A stretch of DNA of 64,000 bases from contig NZ_CP048410.1 in assembly GCF_019357415.1 (NCBI RefSeq), positions 3,064,501 through 3,128,500 on the forward strand. The letters are read 5' to 3'. The position numbers and the translations under genes were made by a program. This document shows positions 42,646 to 51,884 of the stretch, piece by piece (position 1 is the first letter of the stretch; every line of letters begins with the position of its first letter). The notes below the pieces were generated by a model. It did no database searches, was not told the origin of the DNA, and saw only the letters and a list, made by a program, of their open reading frames with translations. This DNA comes from Gramella sp. MT6. Lineage in GTDB: Bacteria > Bacteroidota > Bacteroidia > Flavobacteriales > Flavobacteriaceae.

Positions 42646-43824
42646 TTAATTGGATATATATTGATATTTAACCTGTATTTTCTCGTTATTTAAGATAATT
42701 TTATTAACTACAACGTTTTCGTCGAGTTCAACCCCATTAGGCAATTTAATTTCCGCTCCAGCCGCATCTATTTCTCTATGAGGATATTTTGAAATATTCT
42801 CCTGGATTTTTTCTACTACAGGTACAAAATCTATCTTCCCGCCCTTTAAAATCTCCTTGAACTGGATACTCACATCTTTAATACCATCTCTAAACTTCGC
42901 CCTTCTAATAATTACATCATTAAAAAGCTTCTGATTTTCCGGAATCTTAAAATATGACTCATAGTCTGCAATTTCATAAGCACCTACCGCAATTTGATAG
43001 ATACAGGAAATCAATGCTTTGAAAACATATTTTCTACTAACCTCCCTTTCATAATCACCCGGGAAATGTCCCGCTTCAAAAAGTACTGTAGGAACTGAAA
43101 GATGCTGAAATGTATCCCCTGCACAATTAATATTAAACGCATCATCATACCTCCCTATTCTGCCAGGCAGCTCATTTGAAAGATCTTCCGCAATACCGGC
43201 GATCAAACTCATGCTTTGCTTCCTGAAATCATCTATGCTTCGCTCCTTATCTTTAGAAGGAGTTAAAAAAGATAAAGTTGCCGGTTCAGCTACCTCTCCT
43301 GCACTAAAAATTGTACGCTGATCATGCAGGTTTAAACAAAAATTGGGATTAAACCGGTGAAATTGCTCCATCAAAATCCTACTCTCGGGCTGACTAAGGT
43401 CCTGCATATCGCGATTAAGATCAACCTCATTAGAATTAACCCGGGTATATGCGGCAGCGCCATCTGGATTTAATATAGGTATGATAATAAAGGTACAGAG
43501 ATTTAAAATCTCTTCGAAAACCTCATTTCTATCATTTTGAGCAAAAGCATTCAGAAGATCGAAAACCGCCTTTGTGGTGGTTCCTTCATTTCCGTGCATT
43601 TGAGACCAGGCTAAAATTTTAGTTTTACCACCTCCTAAGGTGATCATGTTAATTGATCTTTCTTCAACCGATCTTCCAATTTCTTCCACAGGATATTTAT
43701 CAGCCAGTTTTTCTAAAACCAAATTCAGGTCGTCATTTGTAATGTATCGACCTGTAACTTCTTCAAATTTTATTTGAGAATAAAAGTCTTCCTGAAACAG
43801 ATCTTTAAGCTCTTCATTTTTCAT
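42646..43824 (-). CDS. M14 family zinc carboxypeptidase
   Basis: The 392-residue protein is of the cytoplasmic type, without a signal peptide. The zinc set is His77-x-x-Glu80 (QMHGNEGTTT) and His167 (NLHDQRT), with Arg138 (VDLNRDM) and catalytic Glu250 (VLFEAGHFPGD). NPDGAAAYTRVNSN is the substrate strand. The ATG at 43824 is preferred to an in-frame GTG 14 codons upstream, which would lie in the operator repeats. It cleaves C-terminal residues from peptides or peptidoglycan stems. It is divergent from the XRE gene, sharing the 43825-44104 region. Confidence 0.9.
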   Translation of the reverse strand: MKNEELKDLFQEDFYSQIKFEEVTGRYITNDDLNLVLEKLADKYPVEEIGRSVEERSINMITLGGGKTKILAWSQMHGNEGTTTKAVFDLLNAFAQNDRNEVFEEILNLCTFIIIPILNPDGAAAYTRVNSNEVDLNRDMQDLSQPESRILMEQFHRFNPNFCLNLHDQRTIFSAGEVAEPATLSFLTPSKDKERSIDDFRKQSMSLIAGIAEDLSNELPGRIGRYDDAFNINCAGDTFQHLSVPTVLFEAGHFPGDYEREVSRKYVFKALISCIYQIAVGAYEIADYESYFKIPENQKLFNDVIIRRAKFRDGIKDVSIQFKEILKGGKIDFVPVVEKIQENISKYPHREIDAAGAEIKLPNGVELDENVVVNKIILNNEKIQVKYQYISN

Positions 43825-43900
43825 GTTTACAAAACTAAACAATGTATATTTTACAATTGTAAACACCTAAAATTACATTTGTTGTAAACAATTGTAAACA
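43824..43900. promoter_or_regulatory. Operator-like TTTACA/TGTAAA repeats, peptidase side
   Basis: TGTTTACAA is at 43824-43832, overlapping the peptidase ATG. TTTACAA-TTGTAAA is a perfect 14-base palindrome at 43850-43863. Two tandem TTGTAAACA copies lie at 43882-43890 and 43892-43900. All share the core GTAAA/TTTAC. The cluster lies where the peptidase promoter should be. Confidence 0.65.
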
Positions 43901-43958
43901 CTGATACCAGGCCAGCAACAGTCTACTTTGGAAATAATCCTATCATTTTATTTGACAT

Positions 43959-43989
43959 ACCTAAATAATTTATTTTTAGTTATTTAGGT
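43959..43989. repeat. Inverted repeat in the middle of the divergent region
   Basis: ACCTAAATAA (43959-43968) and TTATTTAGGT (43980-43989) are perfect 10-base arms around an 11-base spacer. There is no T-run after it, so it is not a plain terminator. It sits between the two TTTACA clusters. Confidence 0.6.
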
Positions 43990-44026
43990 TGTTTTAATTG
44001 AAGTGTTTATTTGCATTGTTGTTAAT

Positions 44027-44113
44027 TGTTTACAGATGTAACAGTGTATTCTTGTAAATATTATTTACATTTGTAAATGCAATTCACATCCTAATTATGT
44101 TACAATGGTAAAC
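44027..44113. promoter_or_regulatory. Operator-like TTTACA/TGTAAA repeats, XRE side
   Basis: TGTTTACA is at 44027-44034 and TTACA-GA-TGTAA at 44030-44041. TGTAAAT-ATT-ATTTACA (44053-44069) overlaps TTTACA-TT-TGTAAA (44064-44077); both are perfect. A weaker TTAC-N5-GTAA-type site, GTTACAATGGTAAAC (44099-44113), covers the XRE start codon. The pattern is typical of an autoregulated repressor. Confidence 0.65.
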
Positions 44114-44524
44114 ACTGAAAAGTTCGCCTCGCGACTGAATAAGATCCTCGATTTTTATGATCTTTCGGCCGCTGCTTTTGCCGATAAAATTGAAGTTGGG
44201 CGCTCCTCTATTTCACATATTTTATCTGGTAGAAACAAACCAAGTCTGGACTTTGTGATGAAGGTTGTACAGAATTTTCCAGAAGTGGAATTGTATTGGT
44301 TGCTAAACGGAAAGGGCAAATTTCCGGCAGGTGAAGATTCAAAGAATGAAATCGAGAAACCAAAAATCGAAGAAAAGCCTGCTACTCCCTTATCAAATTA
44401 TCAACCCACTCAAAATTTTTCGCAGGAACAACCTACCAATTTTCCGTCTGAAAGATCTGGAAAGGAAATCAAGAAGATCGTTATTTTTTATACTGATGGA
44501 AGTTTTGAAGCCTTCGAAAATTGA
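44105..44524 (+). CDS. XRE-family helix-turn-helix regulator
   Basis: The 139-residue protein has an XRE/Cro-type HTH at about 8-60 (FASRLNKILDFYDLSAAAFADKIEVGRSSISHILSGRNKPSLDFVMKVVQNFP). A W-x-L-x-G-K-G-x-F-P stretch closes the domain, followed by a low-complexity Pro/Glu/Gln linker (75-120) and a short C-terminal strand (EIKKIVIFYTDGSFEAFE). This layout is typical of flavobacterial solitary XRE proteins. It overlaps its own operator-like sites and is divergent from the M14 peptidase gene; it probably regulates both. The lipoprotein gene follows after 31 bases. Confidence 0.92.
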   Translation: MVNTEKFASRLNKILDFYDLSAAAFADKIEVGRSSISHILSGRNKPSLDFVMKVVQNFPEVELYWLLNGKGKFPAGEDSKNEIEKPKIEEKPATPLSNYQPTQNFSQEQPTNFPSERSGKEIKKIVIFYTDGSFEAFEN

Positions 44525-44555
44525 TTATTCCGCCTAAATTGAATTATTTTGCGGT

Positions 44556-44930
44556 ATGAAGAAAATAACCGTCTTATTCAGCTTATTGCTTTTATGCTCC
44601 TGCTTCAACGCTGAAAGAAATTGTAAGGATTTTAGAACAGGGACTTACGAATTTGAGAGTTTTATCAACGGTGAATTAGTGACTTCCCGTTTTATTAGAA
44701 ATGATAGTATAGAGATTGAGAAATTTCAGGGTAAGACAGATACTTCCAGTGTTCGCTGGATTAATGATTGTGAATACATTCTTAGAAATACCAACCCTGC
44801 AGGTATGGCTGAAGAAAAGCCGATACACATTAAAATACTTACTACAACCAAAGATGGTTATACATTTGAGTACGGACAGGTAGGCAGCTCAAAAAAGGCC
44901 AAAGGAAAAGTAAAGAAGGTTTCTAACTAA
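44556..44930 (+). CDS. Small lipoprotein (flavobacterial; sometimes mislabelled topoisomerase IV)
   Basis: The 124-residue protein starts with a lipoprotein signal peptide (MKKITVLFSLLLLCSCFNAER, lipobox LCSC or SCFN; Cys near residues 14-16). The mature part is a beta-rich domain (DFRTGTYEFESFINGELVTSRFIRNDSIEIEKFQGKTDTSSVRWINDCEYILR). I recall close homologues, and in databases they are often called DNA topoisomerase IV because they lie near parC. Nothing in this sequence resembles a topoisomerase. It likely sits in the inner or outer membrane facing the periplasm; function unknown. Confidence 0.75.
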   Translation: MKKITVLFSLLLLCSCFNAERNCKDFRTGTYEFESFINGELVTSRFIRNDSIEIEKFQGKTDTSSVRWINDCEYILRNTNPAGMAEEKPIHIKILTTTKDGYTFEYGQVGSSKKAKGKVKKVSN

Positions 44931-45373
44931 CCCTGTCTTTCCCTTAGAAGTTTATTCTGCTCTTCCATCTTATCATTTAAACTGGAAAGCAGCTCAATAT
45001 CTTTAGGAGTGACCACTTTAGTATTCTTTGGATCCTGTGCCTTATTACGGAAACGGTTCATAAACTTCACTACCAGGAATACTACAAAACCAATAACCAG
45101 AAAGTCTATGAGTGTTTCTATTAAAAGTCCGTATCCAATAGAAACTTCCTCTACAAAATTTGCATCTCCCTCAATTCCTGAGGAATCCTGTAGAATAATT
45201 TTCCTGTCGGCATAATTTACACCATTGGTAAGCATACTAAGTGGCGGCATGATCACCTGCTTTACCAGCACATCCACCACTTTATTAAAGGCGGTACCAA
45301 TGATGATACCCACCGCCATGTCTATCATATTGCCTTTTACGGCAAATTCTTTAAACTCCTTAAATATTCCCAT
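44927..45373 (-). CDS. mscL: Large-conductance mechanosensitive channel
   Basis: The 148-residue pore protein has the N-terminal amphipathic helix (MGIFKEFKEFAVKGNMIDMAVGIIIGTAFNKVVDVLVKQVIMPPLSMLTNG), an extended periplasmic loop (about 45-75) and the second membrane helix GYGLLIETLIDFLVIGFVVFLVVKFMNR. It ends in a cytoplasmic helix. It opens under extreme hypo-osmotic shock. It is the last gene of the parE-orf-parC-mscL operon, overlapping parC by one base, and its own end overlaps the lipoprotein gene by four bases. Confidence 0.96.
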   Translation of the reverse strand: MGIFKEFKEFAVKGNMIDMAVGIIIGTAFNKVVDVLVKQVIMPPLSMLTNGVNYADRKIILQDSSGIEGDANFVEEVSIGYGLLIETLIDFLVIGFVVFLVVKFMNRFRNKAQDPKNTKVVTPKDIELLSSLNDKMEEQNKLLRERQG

Positions 45374-48021
45374 TACTCATCAAAAAGAGATGGTTGCCCA
45401 TCAGAATTCTTTCCTTTTTCAGGTGCTTTGATCTTACCTGATTTTATATCCTCCCCGCTGATTTCTCCGTTTCCATCAGAATCTTCTTCTTCATTTTCAT
45501 CATCCTCATTTTCCGGTTCCTCGTACGGCATTGGATCCAAAAGATTTATCTGGTTCACTTTTTCTGAAGTCAGCTGGTTTCCTAAAGCTTTGATCCCTTT
45601 AACTGCAATAAACTCAGCGAGGTTCACCTCTTCATTCTCCCTGCGCTCTTTTCCTTTTGGCTTGGTATACACAATTTCCGCCATTGGATAATAATCTGTG
45701 GAGACCAGTTCCAGGAACGAATCATCATGTTCTGAAATAAATTTTTCTTCCTTGTCTGGATGCTCAATGATGAAACGTTTCACATAATAACGCTCCTTTT
45801 CAGGCTCCCAGTAAATTGCCGAAACCGGTTTGTCTTTTACCCATTTTTCCAGAACAATGATTTCATCATCGAACCTGGTAGTAAGCTCTGGTTTAATAGT
45901 TTTCACCACACCGTCCTGGGTAATGACCAACAATCTGTCTTCGCCTTTAAATTCACCAAGTAGTTCGCCGCGATCATCAACATTAAGTCTTTTCACAGTA
46001 TCATCGAACCAGATCCTACGTGGTTTCAAGGTTGAAACCCCTTCCTCCTTCATCTCGATGCGTTTTACAGAATACTTAGTGACAATATTTCCTTTTACGT
46101 TTCGGCCTTTGATAAGGACATCTGCAAAATCAAGGTCGAATTTAACCTTTCTAATGCTTCCCACCTGTCTCAGTAATACGGTAACCACTTCTGCCTCACC
46201 ATTAGGGTTTGCAGAGAAATAAAGGACTTTAGAATCCTTTTTACCCTGGCTTAGATCATATTCGCGATCCCTGGTTACCGAAGTTACCGCAAAACGTTTC
46301 ACATAAGTATTTCCAGCTTTTCCGTCACGATACACCATATTGTAAATAGTGCGCTTATCTTTCTTCTTGAAAATAGCAACGTGAATAATATCCTTTCCTA
46401 TAAAGGTTTTACTATCCACTTTGGTGACCATCATCTTACCATCTGCCGTAAAACAGATGACATCATCGATATCTGAACAGTCAGTAACATACTCATCCTT
46501 TTTCAGGGCGGTACCAACAAAACCTTCAGCCCGGTTTACATAAAGCTTGGTGTTTCTTATAACTACCTTCGTAGCTTCAATATCTTCGAAAAGTCTAAGT
46601 TCCGTTTTTCTTTCTCTTCCCGTTCCGTAGTCTTTCTTTAGTTTTTTGAAATAATCTATCGCGAAGTCCACGATATTATCCAGGTGATGTTTCACCTGTG
46701 CAATTTCTCCTTCTAAAGCATCGATCTTTTGTTGCGCCTTATCTATATCGAATTTTGAAATTCTTTTGATTCGAATTTCTGTCAGTCTCACGATATCCTC
46801 TTCGGTTACCGCTCTTTTTAAATGTTTTGTGTGAGGTTTTAAACCTTTATCTATCGCCGCGATCACGCCTTCCCATGTTTCTTCTTCTTCTATATCACGA
46901 TAAATACGATTTTCAATAAAGATCCTTTCCAAAGATGCGAAATGCCATTGTTCTTCGAGCTCATCTAATTTTATCTCGAGTTCACGTTTAAGCAAATGCA
47001 ACGTATGATCTGTAGATCTTCTAAGAACCTCAGAAACTCCCAGGAATATCGGCTTATGATCTATGATCACACAACCTAGTGGCGCTAAAGAATTTTCACA
47101 TTGGGTGAAAGCGTAAAGCGCATCAATGGTTTTATCTGGAGATATATTATTTGGCAAATGGATAAGGATTTCAACTTCAGCAGCTGTATTATCCTCGATC
47201 TTCTTGACCTTGATCTTACCTTTGTCGTTCGCCTTTAGAATTGAATCTATCAAGCTGGAAGTATTTGTTCCATAAGGAATCTCATTGATCACCAGCGTAT
47301 TCTTATCCAGCTGATTGATCTTAGCCCTTATTCTTACTCTACCCCCACGTTTCCCGTCATTGTAATTGGAAACATCTGCAATTCCGCCAGTTGGGAAATC
47401 AGGGAAAAGTTTAAAACTTTTTCCTTTCAGATGTAAAATGGAAGCATCTATAAGTTCATTAAAGTTATGCGGAAGAAATCTTGTACTCAATCCAACGGCA
47501 ATACCTTCTGCTCCCTGTGCTAGTAGCATAGGAAATTTCACCGGAAGATTCACCGGTTCTTTCTTTCTACCATCGTAAGAAAGTTGCCATTCGGTAAGTT
47601 TAGGACTAAAAAGGACCTCTAAAGCGAATTTTGATAGTCGTGCCTCGATATAACGGGGAGCTGCTGCCCGGTCACCTGTAAGAATATTTCCCCAGTTACC
47701 CTGGGTATCTATCAGGATATCCTTCTGGCCAATCTGAACCATGGCATCACCAATACTGGCGTCACCATGAGGGTGATATTGCATGGTATGACCCACGATA
47801 TTCGCCACCTTGTTGTACCGACCGTCATCAAGATCCTTCATGGAATGCATGATACGTCGCTGCACAGGTTTAAATCCGTCTTCGATTGCAGGTACTGCCC
47901 GTTCCAGGATCACGTATGAAGCATAATCCAGGAACCAGTCTTTGTACATGCCGGTTACCTTAATAAGTTCTTCTTTACTTTCAAACTGCTCTTCCTGAGC
48001 TCCTTCTTGGTTTTCTTCCAT
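45373..48021 (-). CDS. parC: DNA topoisomerase IV subunit A
   Basis: The 882-residue type IIA subunit has active-site Tyr124 (APRYIEARL). The quinolone helix reads HPHGDASIGDAMVQIGQ, so Ala88 stands where E. coli ParC has Ser80 and Asp92 where it has Glu84. The C-terminal domain (about 490-790) has degenerate beta-pinwheel blades and no GyrA box, followed by an acidic, low-complexity tail (about 830-882; DENEEEDSDG). It decatenates daughter chromosomes together with the ParE at 48512-50374. It overlaps its neighbours by one base on each side. Confidence 0.95.
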   Translation of the reverse strand: MEENQEGAQEEQFESKEELIKVTGMYKDWFLDYASYVILERAVPAIEDGFKPVQRRIMHSMKDLDDGRYNKVANIVGHTMQYHPHGDASIGDAMVQIGQKDILIDTQGNWGNILTGDRAAAPRYIEARLSKFALEVLFSPKLTEWQLSYDGRKKEPVNLPVKFPMLLAQGAEGIAVGLSTRFLPHNFNELIDASILHLKGKSFKLFPDFPTGGIADVSNYNDGKRGGRVRIRAKINQLDKNTLVINEIPYGTNTSSLIDSILKANDKGKIKVKKIEDNTAAEVEILIHLPNNISPDKTIDALYAFTQCENSLAPLGCVIIDHKPIFLGVSEVLRRSTDHTLHLLKRELEIKLDELEEQWHFASLERIFIENRIYRDIEEEETWEGVIAAIDKGLKPHTKHLKRAVTEEDIVRLTEIRIKRISKFDIDKAQQKIDALEGEIAQVKHHLDNIVDFAIDYFKKLKKDYGTGRERKTELRLFEDIEATKVVIRNTKLYVNRAEGFVGTALKKDEYVTDCSDIDDVICFTADGKMMVTKVDSKTFIGKDIIHVAIFKKKDKRTIYNMVYRDGKAGNTYVKRFAVTSVTRDREYDLSQGKKDSKVLYFSANPNGEAEVVTVLLRQVGSIRKVKFDLDFADVLIKGRNVKGNIVTKYSVKRIEMKEEGVSTLKPRRIWFDDTVKRLNVDDRGELLGEFKGEDRLLVITQDGVVKTIKPELTTRFDDEIIVLEKWVKDKPVSAIYWEPEKERYYVKRFIIEHPDKEEKFISEHDDSFLELVSTDYYPMAEIVYTKPKGKERRENEEVNLAEFIAVKGIKALGNQLTSEKVNQINLLDPMPYEEPENEDDENEEEDSDGNGEISGEDIKSGKIKAPEKGKNSDGQPSLFDE

Positions 48022-48515
48022 TAGGCAGTAACTTTAGGAGTGGTTTCTAATACCTTGTTCAAGGAATCCACCATCCCTCTTTTCTTTTTTCGGGTTAAAA
48101 ATGTAGTATTGAATGTATATTTTCTATAGCCTTTTTTTCTTCTGGAACTAATGTAAATGGTTAGAGCAGAATAAATACCATAATCCACGAACTTGAATTT
48201 CCCTAGTTTTCGCTTAGGAAATTCAGCCTTCTTTACACGATATTCCATGAATTTAGAAAAAAAGACCCCATTATTCTTAAAATTCAAAGTCTCACCATCA
48301 CTATCAAAATCAAATGACTGGCCTATCTTATGTATATATAATCCAATTAATAAGGTTACGATATTGGGAACAAAATGGCTAAAACTTAACTCCTGTTCGG
48401 TTTCAGAAGAAGCCATGATCTCAATATTCACAAATACGTTGGTGACAAATACCGCTACCAGAACGATATAAATAGACGGTATTATTTTGACCTCATTTCT
48501 ATTGGTAAATCTCAT
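48021..48515 (-). CDS. Two-helix membrane protein of unknown function within the topoisomerase IV operon
   Basis: The 164-residue protein has two membrane helices (about 12-32 and 48-66) and a cytoplasmic C-terminal part (67-164). That part is basic ([47 protein letters not shown]), with a PH-like beta pattern. I do not recognise the family, although the shape resembles small bPH-type proteins. It overlaps parE by 4 bases (ATGA) and parC by 1 base, so it must be translated with them. Retention at this place would suggest a link to membrane or chromosome segregation; that is inference. Confidence 0.7.
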   Translation of the reverse strand: MRFTNRNEVKIIPSIYIVLVAVFVTNVFVNIEIMASSETEQELSFSHFVPNIVTLLIGLYIHKIGQSFDFDSDGETLNFKNNGVFFSKFMEYRVKKAEFPKRKLGKFKFVDYGIYSALTIYISSRRKKGYRKYTFNTTFLTRKKKRGMVDSLNKVLETTPKVTA

Positions 48516-50374
48516 ATTCCAAGTTCTTCAACCAGGTCAAGTTCAAATTTCAGGTTTTCGATAATAAATTCCTGACGGTCTGGTGTGTTCTTACCCATAT
48601 AGAAACTCAGCATTTCTTCGATAGACTTGTCTTTGTCTAACATCACGGGATCTAAACGAATATTTTCACCAATAAAATGAACGAATTCATCCGGTGAAAT
48701 TTCACCCAAACCTTTAAATCGGGTGATCTCAGGTTTACCCGAAAGTTTCTCAATAGCCTGCTTGCGCTCCATTTCGCTGTAACAATAAATGGTTTCTTTC
48801 TTGTTACGGACTCTAAATAATGGAGTTTGCAGTATATATAAATGGTTTTCCTTGATAAGTTCAGGGAAGAACTGAAGGAAAAATGTGATCAATAAAAGAC
48901 GAATATGCATTCCATCAACATCGGCATCGGTCGCGATCACAATATTGTGATATCTCAGATCTTCCAAAGACTCTTCAATATTCAGTGCCGCTTGCAGCAG
49001 GTTGAACTCTTCATTTTCGTAAACGATCTTTTTGGAAAGACCATAACTATTAAGCGGTTTACCCTTTAAACTGAAAACTGCCTGGGTAACCACATCCCTA
49101 CTTTTGGTAATGGATCCACTCGCAGAATCACCCTCGGTAATAAAAAGAGTAGTTTCAAGACAACGCTCATGCTTGCTATCGCCAAGATGAACACGGCAAT
49201 CCCGTAATTTCTTATTATGAAGACTGGCCTTTTTAGCCCTGTCTTTCGCAAGTTTTCTAATTCCGGAAAGATCCTTACGCTCTCTTTCAGCTTGAAGTAT
49301 CTTGCGCTGAAGATTCTCAGCTGTTTCAGGATTTTTATGAAGGTAATTATCCAGATGCCTTTTTACGAAATCATTGATATAAGTTCTTACCGTAGGTAAT
49401 TCTCCACCCATATCTGTAGAACCTAGTTTCGTTTTCGTCTGACTTTCGAAAACCGGTTCCATTACTTTTATACTGATGGCAGCAACAATAGATTTCCTAA
49501 TGTCACTTGCCTCATAATTCTTTCCGTAGAATTCACGAATAGTTTTAACCACAGCCTCTCTAAAAGCGGCCAGGTGGGTACCTCCTTGGGAAGTATTCTG
49601 ACCATTCACAAAAGAATGATATTCCTCGCTATACTGAGATTTACTGTGAGTGATCGCTGCTTCAATATCCTCACCTTTAAGATGAATAATAGGATAAAGC
49701 ATATCATCTTCATGAATACTATCTCCCAGAAGATCTTTCAATCCATTTTCAGAATAGAACTTTTCTCCATTAAAAACTATGGTTAATCCCGGGTTGAGAT
49801 AAACATAGTTCTTAAGCATTTTCTCGATATACTCATTTCTGAACTTATAATTCTTGAAAATCGCTTCATCGGGAATAAAAGTGATCTTGGTTCCTCTTCG
49901 TCTGGAAGTTTCATCAAGATGCTCCTCCTCCATTAAATTACCCTGCTCAAATTCGGCAGCGTGACTTTTTGAATCCCTGGAAGATTCCACACGAAAATAT
50001 GAGGAAAGCGCGTTTACAGCCTTGGTACCAACACCGTTTAGACCTACAGACTTTTTAAAAGCCCTGGTGTCGTATTTCCCACCGGTATTCATCTTGGAAA
50101 CTACATCTACAACCTTTCCAAGAGGTATACCCCTACCAAAGTCACGAACGATGACCCGTTGATTCTGCACAGAGATCTCAATAGTTTTCCCCGCGCCCAT
50201 CACGAACTCATCAATACTGTTATCTATAACTTCTTTTAAAAGGATATATATCCCATCATCCTGACTAGAACCATCTCCGAGCTTCCCGATATACATTCCG
50301 GGACGCATACGAATATGCTCTTTCCAGTCTAATGACCGAATATTATCTTCGGTATATTTAGTATTCTCGCTCAT
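48512..50374 (-). CDS. parE: DNA topoisomerase IV subunit B
   Basis: The 620-residue GHKL ATPase subunit has ATP-binding elements [19 protein letters not shown] and [14 protein letters not shown] (about residues 50-115), and transducer residues [10 protein letters not shown] and KTKLGSTD. The TOPRIM part carries [17 protein letters not shown] and the metal pair in [12 protein letters not shown]. The length (620) is that of ParE rather than the longer GyrB. It is the first gene of the four-gene operon, overlapping the membrane protein gene by four bases. Confidence 0.95.
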   Translation of the reverse strand: MSENTKYTEDNIRSLDWKEHIRMRPGMYIGKLGDGSSQDDGIYILLKEVIDNSIDEFVMGAGKTIEISVQNQRVIVRDFGRGIPLGKVVDVVSKMNTGGKYDTRAFKKSVGLNGVGTKAVNALSSYFRVESSRDSKSHAAEFEQGNLMEEEHLDETSRRRGTKITFIPDEAIFKNYKFRNEYIEKMLKNYVYLNPGLTIVFNGEKFYSENGLKDLLGDSIHEDDMLYPIIHLKGEDIEAAITHSKSQYSEEYHSFVNGQNTSQGGTHLAAFREAVVKTIREFYGKNYEASDIRKSIVAAISIKVMEPVFESQTKTKLGSTDMGGELPTVRTYINDFVKRHLDNYLHKNPETAENLQRKILQAERERKDLSGIRKLAKDRAKKASLHNKKLRDCRVHLGDSKHERCLETTLFITEGDSASGSITKSRDVVTQAVFSLKGKPLNSYGLSKKIVYENEEFNLLQAALNIEESLEDLRYHNIVIATDADVDGMHIRLLLITFFLQFFPELIKENHLYILQTPLFRVRNKKETIYCYSEMERKQAIEKLSGKPEITRFKGLGEISPDEFVHFIGENIRLDPVMLDKDKSIEEMLSFYMGKNTPDRQEFIIENLKFELDLVEELGI

Positions 50375-50623
50375 AAGTAGTCATGGAGTTATGGCCTAAA
50401 TATAAGGCTATAGCTTAAAAATTGAAATAGATAATGCGTAAAGTAATTAACAAAGATTTTAGAATAAATGTTAATTAAGACAACCCAGGCATCTACCCGG
50501 GTATAAGATTAAATAATTACCATGCTGAAAATGAGAATTTAGCACAGATTTCATCACCCAAAACAGCCATAAAAATGGTACGGCTTAGACGAAATTTTTT
50601 ATTTATTATTTCAGTTATTTTTG

Positions 50624-50636
50624 GAGACCAGGTCTC
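50624..50636. repeat. Palindrome abutting the ychF stop codon
   Basis: GAGACC-A-GGTCTC is a perfect 6-base-arm palindrome immediately after the ychF stop (minus strand). No T-run follows, so it is at best a weak terminator or transcript-end stabiliser. The rest of 50375-50623 is AT-rich and I see nothing else in it. Confidence 0.45.
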
Positions 50637-51731
50637 TTAGACATTGAAACGGAAATGCATTACATCGCCATCTTTAACGATATATTCCTTTCCTTCCACG
50701 CGCATCTTACCCGCTTCTTTTACCTTGGCTTCACTTCCAAAATTCACGTAGTCGTCATAGCCAATAACCTCAGCTCGAATAAAGCCTTTTTCAAAATCTG
50801 TATGGATCACTCCAGCGGCCTGAGGCGCAGATGCACCTACAGGTATCGTCCAGGCTCTAACTTCTTTTACCCCAGCGGTAAAATAAGTTTGAAGATCTAA
50901 AAGTTGGTATGCACCACGGATAAGTTTTGCAGATCCTGGTTCGTCTAACCCTATATCCTGAAGAAACATTTGTCTTTCTTCAAAATCGTCTAATTCGGTA
51001 ATATCAGCTTCAGTTCCTACAGCAAGCACTAAAACCTCAGCATTTTCATCCTTAACGGCCTCTCTAACTTTTTCTACATGGGCGTTACCTTCTACAGCAG
51101 CTCCTTCATCAACGTTACAAACGTACATTACAGGCTTATCTGTAATGAACTGTAATGGAGCGATGAATTCTTTACGCTCATCCTCGGTTAGGTCTATTGC
51201 ACGAACAGATTTACCAGCTTCCAGTCCTGCCTTTACTTTTAATAAAGCAGCCTCCTCTTTCTGGGCTTCTTTATTACCAGTCTTAGCGGCTCTTTTAACC
51301 TTCTCAAGTTTTTTCTCAGTAGTTTCAAGGTCTTTCAACTGAAGCTCCATATCGATAGTTTCCTTATCCCTGATAGGGTCAATAGAACCATCTACGTGCA
51401 CAATATTGTCATCTTCAAAACATCTTAGAACATGCAGGATCGCATCAGTTTCCCTGATATTCCCAAGAAATTGGTTTCCTAGACCTTCCCCCTTACTTGC
51501 TCCTTTCACAAGACCAGCGATATCCACGATCTCTACGGTCGCAGGAACAACCTTTTCAGGATTTACCAATTCTTCCAGTTTCAATAATCTAGGATCAGGA
51601 ACATTTACAACTCCAACGTTCGGTTCGATAGTACAAAAAGGAAAATTTGCACTTTGGGCCTTAGCATTACTCAAACAGTTAAAAAGTGTTGATTTACCAA
51701 CGTTAGGTAGTCCTACAATTCCAGCTTTCAT
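50637..51731 (-). CDS. ychF: Redox-regulated ATPase YchF (Obg-like)
   Basis: The 364-residue P-loop protein of the OLA1/YchF family has G1 GLPNVGKST at 7-15, [13 protein letters not shown] (switch I), [17 protein letters not shown] (G3) and the TGS domain at the end ([23 protein letters not shown]). In place of the G4 NKxD of true GTPases it has NVDE, typical of the ATP-specific subfamily. It associates with ribosomes. It is a single-gene unit with promoter box at 51766-51773. Confidence 0.96.
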   Translation of the reverse strand: MKAGIVGLPNVGKSTLFNCLSNAKAQSANFPFCTIEPNVGVVNVPDPRLLKLEELVNPEKVVPATVEIVDIAGLVKGASKGEGLGNQFLGNIRETDAILHVLRCFEDDNIVHVDGSIDPIRDKETIDMELQLKDLETTEKKLEKVKRAAKTGNKEAQKEEAALLKVKAGLEAGKSVRAIDLTEDERKEFIAPLQFITDKPVMYVCNVDEGAAVEGNAHVEKVREAVKDENAEVLVLAVGTEADITELDDFEERQMFLQDIGLDEPGSAKLIRGAYQLLDLQTYFTAGVKEVRAWTIPVGASAPQAAGVIHTDFEKGFIRAEVIGYDDYVNFGSEAKVKEAGKMRVEGKEYIVKDGDVMHFRFNV

Positions 51732-51765
51732 ATAAAATTATTTAGATGCTTTGTTTTTGCGGCTG

Positions 51766-51773
51766 CAAAGATA
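51766..51773 (-). promoter_or_regulatory. -7 promoter box (TATCTTTG) for ychF
   Basis: It fits TAnnTTTG on the minus strand, about 34 bases before the ATG at 51731. Confidence 0.6.
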
Positions 51774-51868
51774 GGTATTATCTAAGAGTATTTCATAATT
51801 ACTTCTGCTCAATAAATAACAAAACAATTAGAAGAGAATTCGCAAATCTGACCCTCCTGTTTTCCTAA

Positions 51869-51884
51869 TTCAATAATTATTGAA
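51869..51884. promoter_or_regulatory. Perfect palindrome upstream of the TonB receptor
   Basis: TTCAATAA-TTATTGAA is a 16-base perfect palindrome. The half AATTATTGA recurs 14 bases on (51875-51883 and 51889-51897), the look of a site for a dimeric regulator with an extra half-site. Confidence 0.45.

Noticed and set aside
43825..43866. GTG start giving the M14 peptidase 14 extra residues
   Set aside because: The extra residues fall in the operator palindromes and do not match the family start; the ATG at 43824 is better.
44331..44537. Alternative-frame protein within the XRE gene
   Set aside because: It overlaps the low-complexity linker of the XRE protein in another frame and has no independent support.
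45428..46222. Open frames on the plus strand inside parC
   Set aside because: They are antisense shadows of a strongly conserved coding frame, with no ribosome sites or recognisable protein features.
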